NCBI RefSeq assembly: GCF_014195535.1
Contig: NZ_JACIBY010000006.1
Span: 310,001 to 374,000 of the forward strand
Direction of reading: 5' to 3'
DNA length: 64,000 bases
Origin: Runella defluvii
GTDB lineage: Bacteria; Bacteroidota; Bacteroidia; Cytophagales; Spirosomataceae
Both the position numbers and the translations under genes were made by a program. The notes beneath the pieces were generated by a model. The model ran no database searches. It worked only from the letters and a program-made list of their open reading frames with translations, and was not told the origin of the DNA. Below, in pieces: positions 16,838 to 25,518 of the stretch (positions within the stretch are counted from its first letter, which is position 1; each line of letters starts with the position of its first letter).

Positions 16838-16845
16838 TATCTTTG
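16838..16845 (+). promoter_or_regulatory. putative -7 box for the alpha/beta hydrolase gene
   Basis: TATCTTTG matches TAnnTTTG. It lies 22 bp before the chosen ATG, so the leader would be short. The -33 element is weak (TTCG at 16813-16816). Confidence 0.45.
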
Positions 16846-16867
16846 AACTCATTTGGAGATACTAATA

Positions 16868-17728
16868 ATGATGAAACTCCCTTTTTTAACCCTTTGGGTT
16901 TGCCTTCTTACGTTTTGGGCACAGGCTCAGGAAGATACGCTTGTTGTCAAAAACATTGTATATGCCGAAGCCGACGGCAAAAAGCTCCAACTGGACATTT
17001 ATAAACTCAAGCAGCATACTTCTCCCTACTTAATTGTTTGGATTCACGGCGGCGCTTGGCATTCGGGCAGCAAAGAAAACCCGCCTTTAGGGATGTTGGA
17101 ACATGGTTATGCGCTGGCAAGTGTTGATTTTCGGGCGAGTACCGAAAAGGCTTTCCCTGCGCCCGTGCATGACATCAAAGCCGCAATTCGCTTTTTGAGG
17201 GCCAACGCCGCTACTTATGGCTACCGAGCCGATAAAATCATCATTTGGGGAGCTTCTTCGGGTGGACATTTGGCGGCGTTGGTTGCTACGACCAACAACC
17301 ATCCAACGCTCGAAGGAACGCTTGGGAAATACACCTCTACTTCTTCATCGGTACAAGCGTGCATTGATTTTTTTGGCCCAACCAATTTCTTGACCATTCT
17401 GAACCAATCAACACCGCACGGCCTGAACGTACGTTTGCCTGCCTTGGCCATTTTATTGGGCAAACCCGTTGAGCAAGTGCCCGACCTAGCCAAACTCGCC
17501 AGCCCTGTTTATCAGGTAACTGCCAATGCGCCGCCCCTTTTTATTGTGCACGGCGAGCAAGATATTCAGGTACCTATCAACCAATCCATCGAATTGATGA
17601 GTGTTTACAAAAGTAAGAACCTACCCGTTCAGATTGAATTTATTCCCAACGCAGGCCACTCCAGCCCTGAGTATGCCAAGAAAGAATTGATGAATAAGAT
17701 GGCGGGATTTTTTAAGGGGGTGTTGTAA
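16868..17728 (+). CDS. exported alpha/beta hydrolase (esterase/BD-FAE-like)
   Basis: About 286 residues. A signal peptide (to WAQAQ, about residue 21) is followed by an alpha/beta-hydrolase fold: oxyanion region 'WIHGGAWHSGSK', nucleophile elbow GASSGGHL, acid in 'VHGEQDIQVP' and histidine in 'NAGHSSPEY'. The HGGxW motif points to the esterase/lipase group that includes feruloyl and acetyl-xylan esterases. I start at ATG 16868 (a second ATG follows at once); a longer TTG start at 16853 would spoil the signal peptide. It is divergent from the ECF sigma gene and is probably a carbohydrate de-esterification enzyme linked to the nearby locus. Confidence 0.87.
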   Translation: MMKLPFLTLWVCLLTFWAQAQEDTLVVKNIVYAEADGKKLQLDIYKLKQHTSPYLIVWIHGGAWHSGSKENPPLGMLEHGYALASVDFRASTEKAFPAPVHDIKAAIRFLRANAATYGYRADKIIIWGASSGGHLAALVATTNNHPTLEGTLGKYTSTSSSVQACIDFFGPTNFLTILNQSTPHGLNVRLPALAILLGKPVEQVPDLAKLASPVYQVTANAPPLFIVHGEQDIQVPINQSIELMSVYKSKNLPVQIEFIPNAGHSSPEYAKKELMNKMAGFFKGVL

Positions 17729-17731
17729 TCG

Positions 17732-17749
17732 GTCTGACTATCGTCTGAC
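17732..17749. repeat. isolated GTCTGAC-TATC-GTCTGAC repeat
   Basis: The same 18-bp sequence as the right arm of the first hairpin unit at 4976-4993, placed 4 bp after the hydrolase stop codon. Only one arm is present here, so no long hairpin forms. Confidence 0.7.
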
Positions 17750-17776
17750 CGAGACAAAAGTCCTAACAGCGTTTTT

Positions 17777-17807
17777 TTTGAACCCAAAGAAACTTCTACT
17801 ATTTTTG
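17777..17807 (+). promoter_or_regulatory. promoter of the Roco GTPase gene
   Basis: TTTG (17777-17780), 19 bp, then TATTTTTG (17800-17807): a complete Bacteroidota-type -33/-7 pair at the ideal spacing. Transcription would begin near 17813, 24 nt before the ATG at 17837. It indicates vegetative-sigma expression of the gene independent of the upstream hydrolase. Confidence 0.65.
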
Positions 17808-17836
17808 GTAGTTACTCAACCTCCCCTTTTTATACT

Positions 17837-20836
17837 ATGTCTAAACTTGCTCTCCGCCTCATTGCCGAAAACAAACGCACCAAAGCTCCTTTTTTAGATT
17901 TAGGAAATTGTGGATTAAAAAATCAATTACCCGAAGAATTGTTGGACTGTGTTTGGTTGGAAAAATTAAATTTAGGAGATTTTTATTTTGATAAAGAGAT
18001 TAAAAAATGGGTTACAACTTCTAATCGAGGCAAAAAAAATAGCTTTAAAGGAAATGAATTGGTTGTCTTACAAAAACTCACGGCATTACAATCGTTAGAC
18101 CTGAGCAACAATCAAATCTCCGATTATAGTTTTCTTGAAAAACTCACGGTATTACAATCGTTAGACCTGAGCAACAATCAAATCTCCGATATTCGTTTTC
18201 TTGAAAAATTCACGGCATTACAATCGTTAGACCTGAGCATCAATCAAATCTCCGATATTCGTTTTCTTGAAAAACTCACGGTATTACAATCGTTAGACCT
18301 GAGCAACAATCAAATCTCCGATATTCGTTTTCTTGAAAAACTCACGGCATTACAATTGTTAAACCTGAGCAGCAATCAAATCTCCGATATTCGTTTTCTT
18401 GAAAAACTCACGGCATTACAATCATTATACCTGAGCAACAATCGAATCTCCGATATTCGTTTTCTTGAAAAACTCACGGCATTACAATCGTTATACCTGA
18501 GCAACAATCAAATCTCCGATTATAGTTTTCTTGAAAAACTCACCGCATTACAATCGTTAGACCTGAGCAACAATCAAATCTCCGATTATAGTTTTCTTGA
18601 AAAACTCACCGCATTACAATCGTTAGACCTGAACTTCAATCAAATCAACGATATTCGTTTTCTTAAAAAACTCACAGCATTACAATCGTTAAACCTGAGC
18701 TTCAATCAAATCTCCGATATTCGTTTTCTTGAAAAACTCACAGCATTACAATTGTTAAACCTGAACTTCAATCAAACCAACGACCTTAAATCATTATTGC
18801 CATTGCTAAACAATGGCTTGGAAATAGATTTAGAAAACGAATATTCTTGGGAGTTAGAAGGCAAAATTGGCTTAAAAGATAATCCAATTGTCAACCCTCC
18901 GCTTGAAATAGTAAAGCAGGGGCGAGAGGCCGTTATTGAATATTTTGTAGGAAAAAGGAAACCTTTAAATGAGTGCAAATTAATTTTTGTAGGTGATGGC
19001 GGAGTAGGTAAAACAAGCCTAATGCGAAGAGTAGTTTTTAATACATTCGACAAAAATGAAGTTACTACACATGGTATCAATAAAATTGCGTGGGAAGAAA
19101 TTGAGAATGAAAAAGGGGAAACAATCCGAGTAAATCTTTGGGATTTTGGCGGGCAACATATTCAACACTCTCTGCATCAATTTTTCTTTACTGAGCGTGT
19201 TATCTACGTATTAGTGCTCAATCCACGTAATGACCAAAAAGCCAATTATTGGCTCGACCAAATTGAAAAATTAGGCCGTGATTCAGAAATTTTGATTGCT
19301 TACAATTGCAAACAGGAAGAAGATAAAAAGGCGGATTTCCTGAGTAATTTTTATGAATTACGAAAAAAATACCCAAAAGTTCCTGAGCCATTTTTACTGT
19401 CCTGTCAAACAGGAGAAGGTATAGAATCGTTCAAAAAAGCCCTTACAGCACATATTTTAAGAAATGAAGGCTTAAATGCTGAGTATTTGGTTAAATGGTT
19501 TAACATAAAGCAAAGATTAGAGGAAGAAGTCTCGGTAGGCAGAAACTATATCACTTACGAAACGTATCAAAAATGGTGTAACGAAGAAGAATACGATGAC
19601 CTTGATAGACAAAAAAACTTGTTGAAAATATTAGACTCAATAGGCTCTATTGTATTTTTTGACAAACCTATTTTAGAGGATTTGCAAGTCTTGAATCCCG
19701 AATGGCTTACAACAGGAGCTTATTCTATTTTAGTTTCTGAACAAAACAGAGTCAACAAAGGCCATTTATCTTGGTATGATTTGAAAGAGATTTTCAAAGA
19801 CGAAAAAGAAATTTTTTCTGATAAAACCATTCGAATTAAATACACCGAGAATCAGTTTCAATTTATTATTGAACTAATGCTTCAATACGATTTATGTCAA
19901 CGAGACCCTTTCCAACAAAACAGTTTTCTGGTACCCTCTGCTTTTGGTGAAAAACCAAATAGAGACTATAGCTTTGCCAAACAGGAAGCTCGATCTTACC
20001 GTTTGCAATTTGATTCCCCTTTTGAGATGCTTATCATTCATAGGTTTATTGCCAAAAATCTCTTAAAAATAAAAGGGAAAGATTATTGGCAATCAGGAAT
20101 TTACATCAAACATCCAGATAGTGAAACTTATGCTTTGATAGAAACCAATCTCTACTCAAAACAAATTGATTGTTGGATAAAGGGAGTTAACATCAGAGGT
20201 TTTTGGGAAGTGATACGGGCTGATTTTAGGGAAATTTTGAGTATTTACCATAATTTTGATTTCAAAGAGCAAGTATTGTATCAAAAAGACGGCAACGAAA
20301 CTTTTCTGCCTTACGATGAAATGTTGAACAGCTTGCGGAACGGTGTTAGAATTATTCCCTATCATCCAAGTTACCAGCTTTCCAACATTGATGTTTTAGA
20401 AGTTTTAGATTTATTTGAGGATAAAAACCAAACGCAACGAAAAATGGGACACGATGGAATAAATATAAAAATTGAGAATAAACCTCATTTTGAACAAAAA
20501 AATGTAAACAAGGCTACTGTAAGCATCAAAGTAGATGTGGGCGGTTTAAAAGAATTTTCAGAAATCAAAGAGTTATTACTTGATTTAGAAGAGTATAATA
20601 TTGAAAATGAGAACTGGAAAAAAGCCTTAATAAAAGCACTTGATGAATTTAATAAGCTGGAAGACGCCGAAGAAAAATCGCAACAAAAAACATCAATTTC
20701 AATTATTGACAGAACATTCAAAAAACTAAAAGACCTAAAAGATGTTGTCGCGATTGGCTTCCTAAGCGTTGACATTGAAAAGAAACTTCCCACTTTATTG
20801 GAACAATGGGAAACTTTTAAAGGATTTTTTATCTAA
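17837..20836 (+). CDS. leucine-rich-repeat Roc-COR (Roco) GTPase
   Basis: 999-residue cytoplasmic protein. Residues 1-80 form an N-terminal cap; 81-300 hold ten 22-residue SDS22-like LRRs (consensus LTALQSLDLSNNQISDIRFLEK in two halves) plus an eleventh degenerate one. The Roc GTPase follows with P-loop GDGGVGKTS (386-394) and switch II 'LWDFGGQH'; then a COR domain (about 560-790) with 'LMLQYDLCQRDP'. The C-terminal 130 residues are charged and helical. Bacterial Roco proteins dimerise through COR and cycle GTP; their cellular role is mostly unknown. LRR count is probably variable, because the repeats are near-identical in DNA. It has its own promoter. Confidence 0.93.
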   Translation: MSKLALRLIAENKRTKAPFLDLGNCGLKNQLPEELLDCVWLEKLNLGDFYFDKEIKKWVTTSNRGKKNSFKGNELVVLQKLTALQSLDLSNNQISDYSFLEKLTVLQSLDLSNNQISDIRFLEKFTALQSLDLSINQISDIRFLEKLTVLQSLDLSNNQISDIRFLEKLTALQLLNLSSNQISDIRFLEKLTALQSLYLSNNRISDIRFLEKLTALQSLYLSNNQISDYSFLEKLTALQSLDLSNNQISDYSFLEKLTALQSLDLNFNQINDIRFLKKLTALQSLNLSFNQISDIRFLEKLTALQLLNLNFNQTNDLKSLLPLLNNGLEIDLENEYSWELEGKIGLKDNPIVNPPLEIVKQGREAVIEYFVGKRKPLNECKLIFVGDGGVGKTSLMRRVVFNTFDKNEVTTHGINKIAWEEIENEKGETIRVNLWDFGGQHIQHSLHQFFFTERVIYVLVLNPRNDQKANYWLDQIEKLGRDSEILIAYNCKQEEDKKADFLSNFYELRKKYPKVPEPFLLSCQTGEGIESFKKALTAHILRNEGLNAEYLVKWFNIKQRLEEEVSVGRNYITYETYQKWCNEEEYDDLDRQKNLLKILDSIGSIVFFDKPILEDLQVLNPEWLTTGAYSILVSEQNRVNKGHLSWYDLKEIFKDEKEIFSDKTIRIKYTENQFQFIIELMLQYDLCQRDPFQQNSFLVPSAFGEKPNRDYSFAKQEARSYRLQFDSPFEMLIIHRFIAKNLLKIKGKDYWQSGIYIKHPDSETYALIETNLYSKQIDCWIKGVNIRGFWEVIRADFREILSIYHNFDFKEQVLYQKDGNETFLPYDEMLNSLRNGVRIIPYHPSYQLSNIDVLEVLDLFEDKNQTQRKMGHDGINIKIENKPHFEQKNVNKATVSIKVDVGGLKEFSEIKELLLDLEEYNIENENWKKALIKALDEFNKLEDAEEKSQQKTSISIIDRTFKKLKDLKDVVAIGFLSVDIEKKLPTLLEQWETFKGFFI
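18077..18802 (+). repeat. 66-bp tandem repeats encoding the LRRs
   Basis: Ten full units of 66 bp (18077-18736) and one diverging unit. Most differ by only one to five bases; two alternating versions of the second half exist (GATATTCGTTTT and GATTATAGTTTT). Such nucleotide-level identity indicates recent expansion or gene conversion rather than old protein repeats. It superficially resembles a CRISPR array but is an open frame throughout, with no spacers. Confidence 0.92.
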
Positions 20837-20932
20837 GTACAGTAGAAGCCTTTAGGTTTGATACTATTCACCCTGCACCTTTTGAGGCTAATCAACAATA
20901 TGATTATTTTTTGATTTCAAACGCTCTTTAAG

Positions 20933-21076
20933 ATGAAAACAACAGATGAGTCGCCAAGACAAGGCTACAATATTGTAGAAGAAAAGCTACGAATTGCCAA
21001 TGCGGATGCTAAAACAATAGATATGAAACAACTTCAAGAAACCATCGAAAAAGCACGGGCTAACGCCTCCAAATAA
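20933..21076 (+). CDS. small hypothetical ORF, 47 aa
   Basis: An ATG-started frame of 47 codons that reads 'MKTTDESPRQGYNIVEEKLR...' and ends ARANASK-TAA. Composition is protein-like: charged, Ala/Lys/Glu-rich and probably helical in its second half ('MKQLQETIEKARANA'). It lies 96 bp after the Roco stop on the same strand and before a terminator hairpin, so it may be co-transcribed. I do not recognise it; it could be a small partner or a remnant of a larger gene. Confidence 0.45.
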   Translation: MKTTDESPRQGYNIVEEKLRIANADAKTIDMKQLQETIEKARANASK

Positions 21077-21079
21077 AAA

Positions 21080-21107
21080 AGCAGAGGTACCATAATGCGC
21101 CTCTGCT
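21080..21107 (-). terminator. intrinsic terminator for the minus-strand PVC/ThuA/Sus transcript
   Basis: AGCAGAGG (21080-21087) pairs with CCTCTGCT (21100-21107); on the minus strand the stem is followed directly by TTTTTATTT. This suits the transcript that ends with the cytochrome protein gene at 21171. Confidence 0.7.
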
Positions 21108-21119
21108 TCATCAAATTTC

Positions 21120-21166
21120 AACGCTGTCAGGTTTTGTTATAGTAGTTAACGAACCCTGACAGCGTT
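21120..21166 (+). terminator. terminator downstream of the Roco gene
   Basis: Perfect 12-bp stem AACGCTGTCAGG (21120-21131) and CCTGACAGCGTT (21155-21166) with a 23-nt loop, followed on the plus strand by TTTATT. It lies between the converging Roco/small-ORF unit and the cytochrome gene. Confidence 0.7.
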
Positions 21167-21170
21167 TTTA

Positions 21171-24100
21171 TTACTTCTCCAACGGATGCTCGCTCAGGAG
21201 CTTTGTTGAAGTATAAATATCGCTTTTGCTGGCCGTGGCTGCCCGTACTTCTTTTACTTTTTCGGGCGTAATGGCCGAGGCTTTGTTGCCAAAGGAGTTT
21301 CGGACGTAGGTCAAAACAGCCGCGACTTCTTTGTCGTTTAGCAACCCTGCAAACGGCGTCATTGGCACTTGGCCAGCGTATTGTTTGCCATTTACTTCAA
21401 TCGGCCCCATGAGTCCTTTGAGAGCGATTTTGATAAGACGTTCTTCGTTGCCCTGTACCCACTTCGTCCCTGCCAACGGTGGGAAGCCCGAAGCTGTCAG
21501 TCCGTTTCCGTCGGCTTGGTGGCAGGTAGCGCAATAGCCTTCTTTGCCATAAATGGTTTTACCCAGCTTAAACAATTCCAATTCTGCTCCTTTCAAGGTC
21601 GATACTACTTCTGCTTCTTTTTTCTTCACCACCACATTCTCTCCCTTCAAGTGAGCCACTGCCGTTTCGTGGGCATACACCATCCAATCGTCCAATGGTT
21701 TTTTGGCGGCTTCGGCCAAAATTGGCAAGCCCTTTTCTTTGCCAATCCACGAGGCCGCCACAATCGCCATCAAGCGAACGCGCGTATTTTCGTCTTTGGC
21801 CGCTTGCATGAGCAAAGCCGCTTGGTCGGGCACTTGGTGGCCTGTGTAGCGAACTACTTGAACCGCCGCCGAACGCACGTGGTAATCTTTGGCTTTGAGC
21901 AACTGACGCAATAGTTTTTGATCTACTTTATCCAATCCCCAGCTTACCCAAAGTGCCTCCAACAAATGATGCTCGTAGCGCGGGTCGCTTTTATCGAGGC
22001 TCGCCGCCCATTTGGTGATTTTTGGCAATACTTCAGCGGCATTACGGCCCCGAAGTTCGCGGCGAGTGCGGTAGCGGGTACGGTATTCGGGTAGTTTTAG
22101 GTTGTCTAACAATGTTTCTACCGAAGCCCCGTCAATTTTGGCAGGAGTAACCAACGGACGCGATGGGTACGTTACGCGATAGATACGGCCGTGAACGTGG
22201 TCACGGAGCGGGTCGCGGGCGTTGTGCTGCATGTGACCGATGAGGATATTGTGCCAGTCGATGACGTACAACGAGCCATCGGGCGCTACTTCCATATCCA
22301 CAGGGCGGAAGTTGCGGTCGGAGCTTACAATCAGGTCTTGGCGGTGTTTTGTTTTAAAACCTGTGCCGTCGTCCCACACTTGGTGTTGTTTTGTTCCTAA
22401 AAAACCAATGGTATTGTTAATCAACATATCCCCTTGAACTTCGTCGGGGAAGTGGCGGCTCCACAAGAACTCTAAGCCTGACGTTGGGCGTACCATGTGG
22501 TCTTTTTCAATCAACTGCACCGATTTGTGGGTGGCTTGGCCATAGCGAGGCAATACCGAACCTGGCAACATCCAACGCACGTCAGGGCTGGACGTTTCGG
22601 CAAAGAAAGGCTGTCCCCAATCGTCGAAGGCAATGCCCCACGGGTTAGGAATTGAGAGTTGAGCCGTGCGTTCCAATTTGTGCAACTGAGGTGCGTATCG
22701 ATAAAAACCACCGTTGGTCGCGCGTACTGTTCCGTACGATGTTTCGACGTTGGTGTGCAAAAACACACCCTCTCCCGTATAAATAGCCCCCGATGGATCG
22801 ACACAAAACGCGCTGCTGTTGTGGTGCGTATCGTGGTCGTCGAAGCCACTCATCAAAATTTCTACTTTGTCGGCGCGGTCATCGCCGTTGGTATCCGTAA
22901 ATAACTTTAGATTCGTTCCTTGCGATACATACACGCCTTCTTTGGCGATTTCAAAACCCAACGGCAAGTGCAGTCCTTCCACAAATATCGTTTGTTTATC
23001 GGCCTTACCGTCGTTGTTGGTATCTTCCAAGATGATGATTTTATCGCTAGGTTTGGCGTCTCCTGGTTTATAGTGCGGATAGCTTGGCATGGTGGCTACC
23101 CACAAACGTCCTTTGTTATCGAACGACATCTGCACGGGGTTGGCCAAGTCGGTAAATTCTTTTTCAGAGGCAAACAACTCAATTTTATATCCATCAGGTA
23201 CTTTCAATTTACTCACTGCCTCGTCTCCGTAGAGGTAGGTCAGACTACCATTTTTGTCGGGATTAAAGTTGGTTTTAACGGGAGGCAACGTCCGCGTTTT
23301 AGCGTCGGCTGCCGCAATGTCCATCTTTGCACCTTTGGACGCTGCCAACCACACAGCTGTATCACGAATGGCCGTCATCTGACGAATTTTTTCAATTTCG
23401 GCAGGATAATTATCAGGGCCAAACGGATTGTAGCGGCGGCCATAGACGTGTACTCCGTTAGGAATTTTGAAATCGTTGTGCCACATCCAGTTTTTCTCTG
23501 CTACGGCCGCATGAACGAGCGTACGGTTGCTTTCGGCTTTGGCAGGCGTTTTTCCTGCTAATTTATCGGCCAAAAACACTCCGAACTTTTTATATCCATC
23601 TTCCGTCAATTGCGAACCGTCGATGGTCAATGGTTCTTTCGACTCGGCATACCATTGTTTGGAAGGAGTAAAAGCGTCAATAAACAAAAGGTTGTTGCGC
23701 GTTGCTACCTCTTTAATGGCATTGGTATATAATTGCAAATTGGCGTTTTCTTTCACGCCATTGGGTAAATCGTGCAAATTTGATAAGTCCTCAAACGCAA
23801 TCGGCGAGACCAACACCAACTGAGGCGCTGCACTTCCGTTGTAGGTTTGGCTGAGGGTATGTTTGATAAACGCATCCAGCTCGGCTTTGAAATTGGCAAC
23901 ACCTGCCGCTCCTTGAAACGACTCGCTGTAGCCAAACATTCCGATGACGACATCGGTTTTGAGGCGCGTCAACCACTGGTCTGGCGCGTCAAAAAAGCCT
24001 TCACTGGCCGATTTATTGGCGTATTCGGTTTGAAATTTCTCTGCTCCAGGAAACGCCCAAGGGTTGTTTCGGCTCGCATGAGGTCGAAAACCTGGGGTAT

Positions 24101-24332
24101 CGCCGCCGTCGCACATGTTACGAATGTACAGTTGACTGTCGGGATAACGGAGCTGCATTTCTGTTTCGAAATAATCGTAGTTCAGCATTCGAGAACCAAG
24201 ATTCCCCCCGATTAACGAAATGTGCGTTCCTTTTTCAATTTTCAGTGGGGTGGCTAACTCTGGCTGAAAAGCACTGAAGGCAATGAACGCCGCACTCGCA
24301 GCGATCAGCAATCCTTGGACGCTTCTTCTCAT
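21171..24332 (-). CDS. PVC-type heme-binding protein: SGNH-like, beta-propeller, HEAT and cytochrome c domains
   Basis: 1053 residues, exported (signal about 1-22). Order: a degenerate SGNH-like domain (about 35-260; block I is 'LIGGNLGSRM' and block III 'GMFGYSES', so the nucleophile motif is missing), a beta-propeller of the PVC/DUF7133 type (about 375-720, 'DNKGRLWVATMPSYPHY' and 'DGSLYVIDWHN'), HEAT-like helices (about 740-900), and a cytochrome c domain with heme motif CATCH at 934-938 and likely axial Met991 in VPMTPF. Such proteins are thought to transfer electrons in periplasmic sugar oxidation. It lies downstream of a ThuA-like gene and the second SusCD pair. Confidence 0.9.
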   Translation of the reverse strand: MRRSVQGLLIAASAAFIAFSAFQPELATPLKIEKGTHISLIGGNLGSRMLNYDYFETEMQLRYPDSQLYIRNMCDGGDTPGFRPHASRNNPWAFPGAEKFQTEYANKSASEGFFDAPDQWLTRLKTDVVIGMFGYSESFQGAAGVANFKAELDAFIKHTLSQTYNGSAAPQLVLVSPIAFEDLSNLHDLPNGVKENANLQLYTNAIKEVATRNNLLFIDAFTPSKQWYAESKEPLTIDGSQLTEDGYKKFGVFLADKLAGKTPAKAESNRTLVHAAVAEKNWMWHNDFKIPNGVHVYGRRYNPFGPDNYPAEIEKIRQMTAIRDTAVWLAASKGAKMDIAAADAKTRTLPPVKTNFNPDKNGSLTYLYGDEAVSKLKVPDGYKIELFASEKEFTDLANPVQMSFDNKGRLWVATMPSYPHYKPGDAKPSDKIIILEDTNNDGKADKQTIFVEGLHLPLGFEIAKEGVYVSQGTNLKLFTDTNGDDRADKVEILMSGFDDHDTHHNSSAFCVDPSGAIYTGEGVFLHTNVETSYGTVRATNGGFYRYAPQLHKLERTAQLSIPNPWGIAFDDWGQPFFAETSSPDVRWMLPGSVLPRYGQATHKSVQLIEKDHMVRPTSGLEFLWSRHFPDEVQGDMLINNTIGFLGTKQHQVWDDGTGFKTKHRQDLIVSSDRNFRPVDMEVAPDGSLYVIDWHNILIGHMQHNARDPLRDHVHGRIYRVTYPSRPLVTPAKIDGASVETLLDNLKLPEYRTRYRTRRELRGRNAAEVLPKITKWAASLDKSDPRYEHHLLEALWVSWGLDKVDQKLLRQLLKAKDYHVRSAAVQVVRYTGHQVPDQAALLMQAAKDENTRVRLMAIVAASWIGKEKGLPILAEAAKKPLDDWMVYAHETAVAHLKGENVVVKKKEAEVVSTLKGAELELFKLGKTIYGKEGYCATCHQADGNGLTASGFPPLAGTKWVQGNEERLIKIALKGLMGPIEVNGKQYAGQVPMTPFAGLLNDKEVAAVLTYVRNSFGNKASAITPEKVKEVRAATASKSDIYTSTKLLSEHPLEK

Positions 24333-24366
24333 GGATTTAGGAATTTATGTAATAGGGTTTACTTTT

Positions 24367-25272
24367 CTATTTTACAATACCACGGTAAGGTACCTGAATG
24401 GCTATTTTTCCCTTCCATTTTTTTGGAACAGGCTTATCCAATAGCCATAGTATTGAATTGATGGTCAGGCGCTGAACCCCTTCTTCTTGAAAATCTTCGG
24501 GGTGCCCTAATGTGGTAAAAAACACCTTTGCACCTTCCTTATTTTTCCACGTCCACGCTACGGGGTTGTCAATGGCCGCTTTGTCGGGATTCACTGATTT
24601 TCCCAGCAAAAGCGAAACAGAACCTTGAGGAGGATAATCGGGTTTGACGCGATACAACCACGAAGACACATGAAACGAGGCAGGTACTCCTCTCAAAATC
24701 GGGTGCTTGGCCGCTTCAGGAATGATGGTTACGTCGGTGGTACTTTTGTGGCCGTAGTGCGTGTGCCCCGCTCTGCCCCAACCTGGAGGCGTACCAAAAG
24801 CGCGTTCACCAAAGGCATTCCACACTTCGGAAGGGTCACCTTTGGGGAAATTAAAGGCGTGGGTAGAGGTACGGAAACCCATCACAGGTTTTCCCGACTT
24901 TAAGTATTCATCAATAAAAGCCAGTTGGTCGGCGGGAAGCTGCCGCCAACGCAAAAAGAACACGGCCAAATCAGCTTCGCGGAGCGCTTCTAACCCTGGA
25001 ATGTTTTTTTCGGCGTTTTGGTCAGGATAGGACGAGAGGATTTTGGTACGAACGCCGTAGTTTTTTTCCAACTCGGCGGCTATCAATGGCAAAGTTTGCT
25101 CGCCGCTGTATTCGTGGTCGCCGCACACAAAAACCACCAACGGTTTTTTTTGTGCCAATACGCCCTGCGACGGAAGCACCCAAGCAATAAAAAGTGAGAG
25201 AAAAGAAATAAGGCCAAAACTCCAAAGGGTACGGAGTTTCGAATGACGGTGGGTCGGTTGGTTCATCGGCAT
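24367..25272 (-). CDS. ThuA-like domain protein, exported
   Basis: 301 residues. A long N-terminus with a hydrophobic segment (about 18-40, ending GVLAQ) indicates export. The ThuA fold, a class I glutamine-amidotransferase-like domain, is shown by 'VVFVCGDHEYSGEQTLP' (46-62), 'RTSTHAFNFPKG' and 'VFFTTLGHPEDFQ'. ThuA proteins are linked to trehalose or other disaccharide use through 3-keto-sugars, often beside cytochrome and dehydrogenase genes as here. The catalytic Cys of amidotransferases is not obvious. The gene starts 246 bp after the SusD stop and is followed 34 bp later by the cytochrome protein. Confidence 0.88.
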   Translation of the reverse strand: MPMNQPTHRHSKLRTLWSFGLISFLSLFIAWVLPSQGVLAQKKPLVVFVCGDHEYSGEQTLPLIAAELEKNYGVRTKILSSYPDQNAEKNIPGLEALREADLAVFFLRWRQLPADQLAFIDEYLKSGKPVMGFRTSTHAFNFPKGDPSEVWNAFGERAFGTPPGWGRAGHTHYGHKSTTDVTIIPEAAKHPILRGVPASFHVSSWLYRVKPDYPPQGSVSLLLGKSVNPDKAAIDNPVAWTWKNKEGAKVFFTTLGHPEDFQEEGVQRLTINSILWLLDKPVPKKWKGKIAIQVPYRGIVK

Positions 25273-25346
25273 GTACTGATTAAGCTTCTGTGTTGGTTAA
25301 AAAAGGAAACGATGTGTTTGTATAAAAAGTAGCCAAATTGGAGTTT

Positions 25347-25383
25347 ATACCGTAGGCTTCTGATTAAAAGATGCCTACGGTAT
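25347..25383. repeat. hairpin between second susD and thuA-like gene
   Basis: Perfect 11-bp stem ATACCGTAGGC (25347-25357) and GCCTACGGTAT (25373-25383), loop 15 nt. There is no adjacent T-run, so it is more likely a processing or stabilising hairpin than an intrinsic terminator. Confidence 0.55.
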
Positions 25384-25450
25384 GAATCAAGCTTTCTATC
25401 TATTTATGCACCCTTTTAATACGTGTTAACCGTTATTCGTTAACTGCAAT

Positions 25451-25504
25451 ACACATAGTTCACTATGTTTTCTATGTGTCTATTCTACTGTGCGCTATGT
25501 GTTT
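25451..25504 (-). repeat. CTATGTG-type hairpin downstream of the second susD
   Basis: ACACATAG (25451-25458) can pair with either CTATGTGT copy (25472-25479 or 25495-25502), giving two mutually exclusive hairpins. The segment CTATTCTACTGTGCGCTATG (25480-25499) aligns, in the opposite orientation, with the element after the first susD (9838-9867) and partly with the terminator at 7291-7307. It is 15 bp beyond the SusD stop. Confidence 0.6.
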
Positions 25505-25518
25505 AAAGCAAATGACAC

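Noticed and set aside
18077-18802. CRISPR-like direct repeats
   Set aside because: The 66-bp units are contiguous with no spacers and read through as leucine-rich repeats in one frame.
17837-20836. Confirmed phage-defence gene
   Set aside because: LRR-Roc-COR architecture is clear, but no defence partner genes surround it; immunity is only speculation.
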